The notes under the pieces were generated by a model, which was given only the letters and a program-made list of their open reading frames with translations, made no database searches and was not told where the DNA came from. The position numbers and the translations under genes were made by a program. 64,000 nucleotides of DNA from Flavobacteriaceae bacterium (GTDB lineage Bacteria; Bacteroidota; Bacteroidia; Flavobacteriales; Flavobacteriaceae): positions 62,001 through 126,000 of the forward strand of contig JAKITQ010000002.1 in NCBI GenBank assembly GCA_021647985.1, read 5' to 3'. This document shows, piece by piece, positions 63,691 through 64,000 of the stretch; positions within the stretch are counted from its first letter, which is position 1, and each line of letters opens with the position of its first letter.

Positions 63691-63961
63691 TTAAGGGCAC
63701 CTCTATTAATTCATTTCTTTCAAAAAACAAAGAGAATAAATGAGGTGCGAGACATATTTTTTATGGAATAGCCTTAGCTATTTCAATAAAAAATTGCCGA
63801 AGCAGATTGTTTGTTATCTTTGTTCCCTAAAGGGTTTCCATAGCTTTCCATATACTGCCCTAAATTTTATTACATTATCTCGGTAGTGTTTCAAAAATTT
63901 ATATTGTCTATGAAAAGCTATGAAAATTTTGACGTGAATGAATTAATAGAGGTGCCCTTAA
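63691..63961. mobile_element. MITE-like element with perfect 21-bp terminal inverted repeats and TTAA flanks
   Basis: GGGCACCTCTATTAATTCATT (63695-63715) and its exact complement (63937-63957) bound a 263-bp element; TTAA flanks both sides as a likely 4-bp target duplication. Inside there is no transposase, but TTG (63794-63796), 18 bases, TATCTTTG (63815-63822) is a promoter in the plus direction. It looks like a deletion derivative of an insertion sequence moved in trans; IS5-type families make such short AT-rich duplications, by recollection. Confidence 0.75.
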
Positions 63962-64000
63962 TATTGGTAAACAATAGCATTGATATGCATACCAGCTCCA
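63958..64000 (-). CDS. Possible 3' end of a minus-strand gene
   Basis: Reading inward from the window edge on the minus strand, one frame gives GAGMHINAIVYQY and then TAA, the stop being formed by the TTAA at the MITE border. The aromatic ending is like many outer-membrane barrels, but 13 codons are too few to be sure. Confidence 0.25.
   Translation of the reverse strand, partial: GAGMHINAIVYQY

Noticed and set aside
63910-64000. Plus-strand gene starting at 63910 within the MITE
   Set aside because: Open to the window edge (30 codons) but it covers the inverted repeat; no domain can be seen. Kept only as a remark under the MITE.

Overview
The window is low-GC (about one third G+C), densely coded chromosomal DNA with the marks of a Flavobacteriaceae member (Bacteroidota). 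The gene families are typical of that group: a flavobacterial lipoprotein-type oligopeptidase B, DUF349, DUF2851, DUF1573, DUF6702, YtxH/holin pairs, YceI proteins and an FHS-type sugar transporter. Many genes are preceded by the Bacteroidota promoter form TTG-N(18-21)-TAnnTTTG, and Shine-Dalgarno signals are weak. I see no rRNA, tRNA, CRISPR array, prophage or intact transposase. Positions were worked out by eye.

Layout. 1-8.3 kb: the 3' end of ligA, a lysoplasmalogenase, ybaB, oligopeptidase B with a stop codon between it and its lipoprotein leader, then a pair of PLP enzymes (a CBS/cysteine-synthase-like protein and an alpha-oxoamine synthase) that fits sulfonolipid (capnine) head-group and condensation chemistry; tsaD converges on them. 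8.4-12.8 kb: a 1.5-kaa TamB-like envelope protein. 13-17.9 kb: an amino-sugar island (FHS transporter, DeoR regulator, SSS symporter with a long structured leader, murQ) for N-acetylmuramic acid use, with no kinase. 18-25.2 kb: aroE, DUF349, ettA-nudK, DUF2851, ppa. 25.4-30.5 kb (minus strand): a nitronate-monooxygenase-like TIM-barrel protein of unknown role, cspA, an NRAMP transporter remnant, an ECF sigma factor, a glycosyltransferase, a Cys-rich membrane protein, and upstream of that two tandem copies of an 89-bp unit, each holding a 25-codon ORF. 30.6-36.2 kb: an arginyl-transferase-like GNAT protein, a divergent EF-G paralogue, murB and an aminotransferase. 36.3-39.3 kb: YtxH, holin-like and unknown-protein genes in a row, a PDZ aspartyl protease, DUF1573. 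39.4-50.1 kb: valS, then a long minus-strand block rsfS-ftsH-LUD-cdsA-psd-ACBP-yceI (protein quality control plus phospholipid synthesis), birA, SRPBCC-pyrE and a Nudix gene. 50.2-64 kb: a SulP transporter, a PhyH oxygenase with a divergent AraC regulator, a methionine gamma-lyase-like enzyme with a divergent Lrp regulator, a YceI protein, an M1 peptidase, DUF6702, AlkA, three tandem paralogous secreted proteins, pepE and a 263-bp MITE with perfect 21-bp inverted repeats.

Most of this is core housekeeping. The parts least explained by known families are the tandem 25-aa ORFs at 30.3-30.46 kb, the TIM-barrel protein at 25.4 kb, the structured leader at 15.36-15.65 kb, the paralogue triplet at 60.6-62.9 kb, and the broken or remodelled genes (oligopeptidase B leader, NRAMP).
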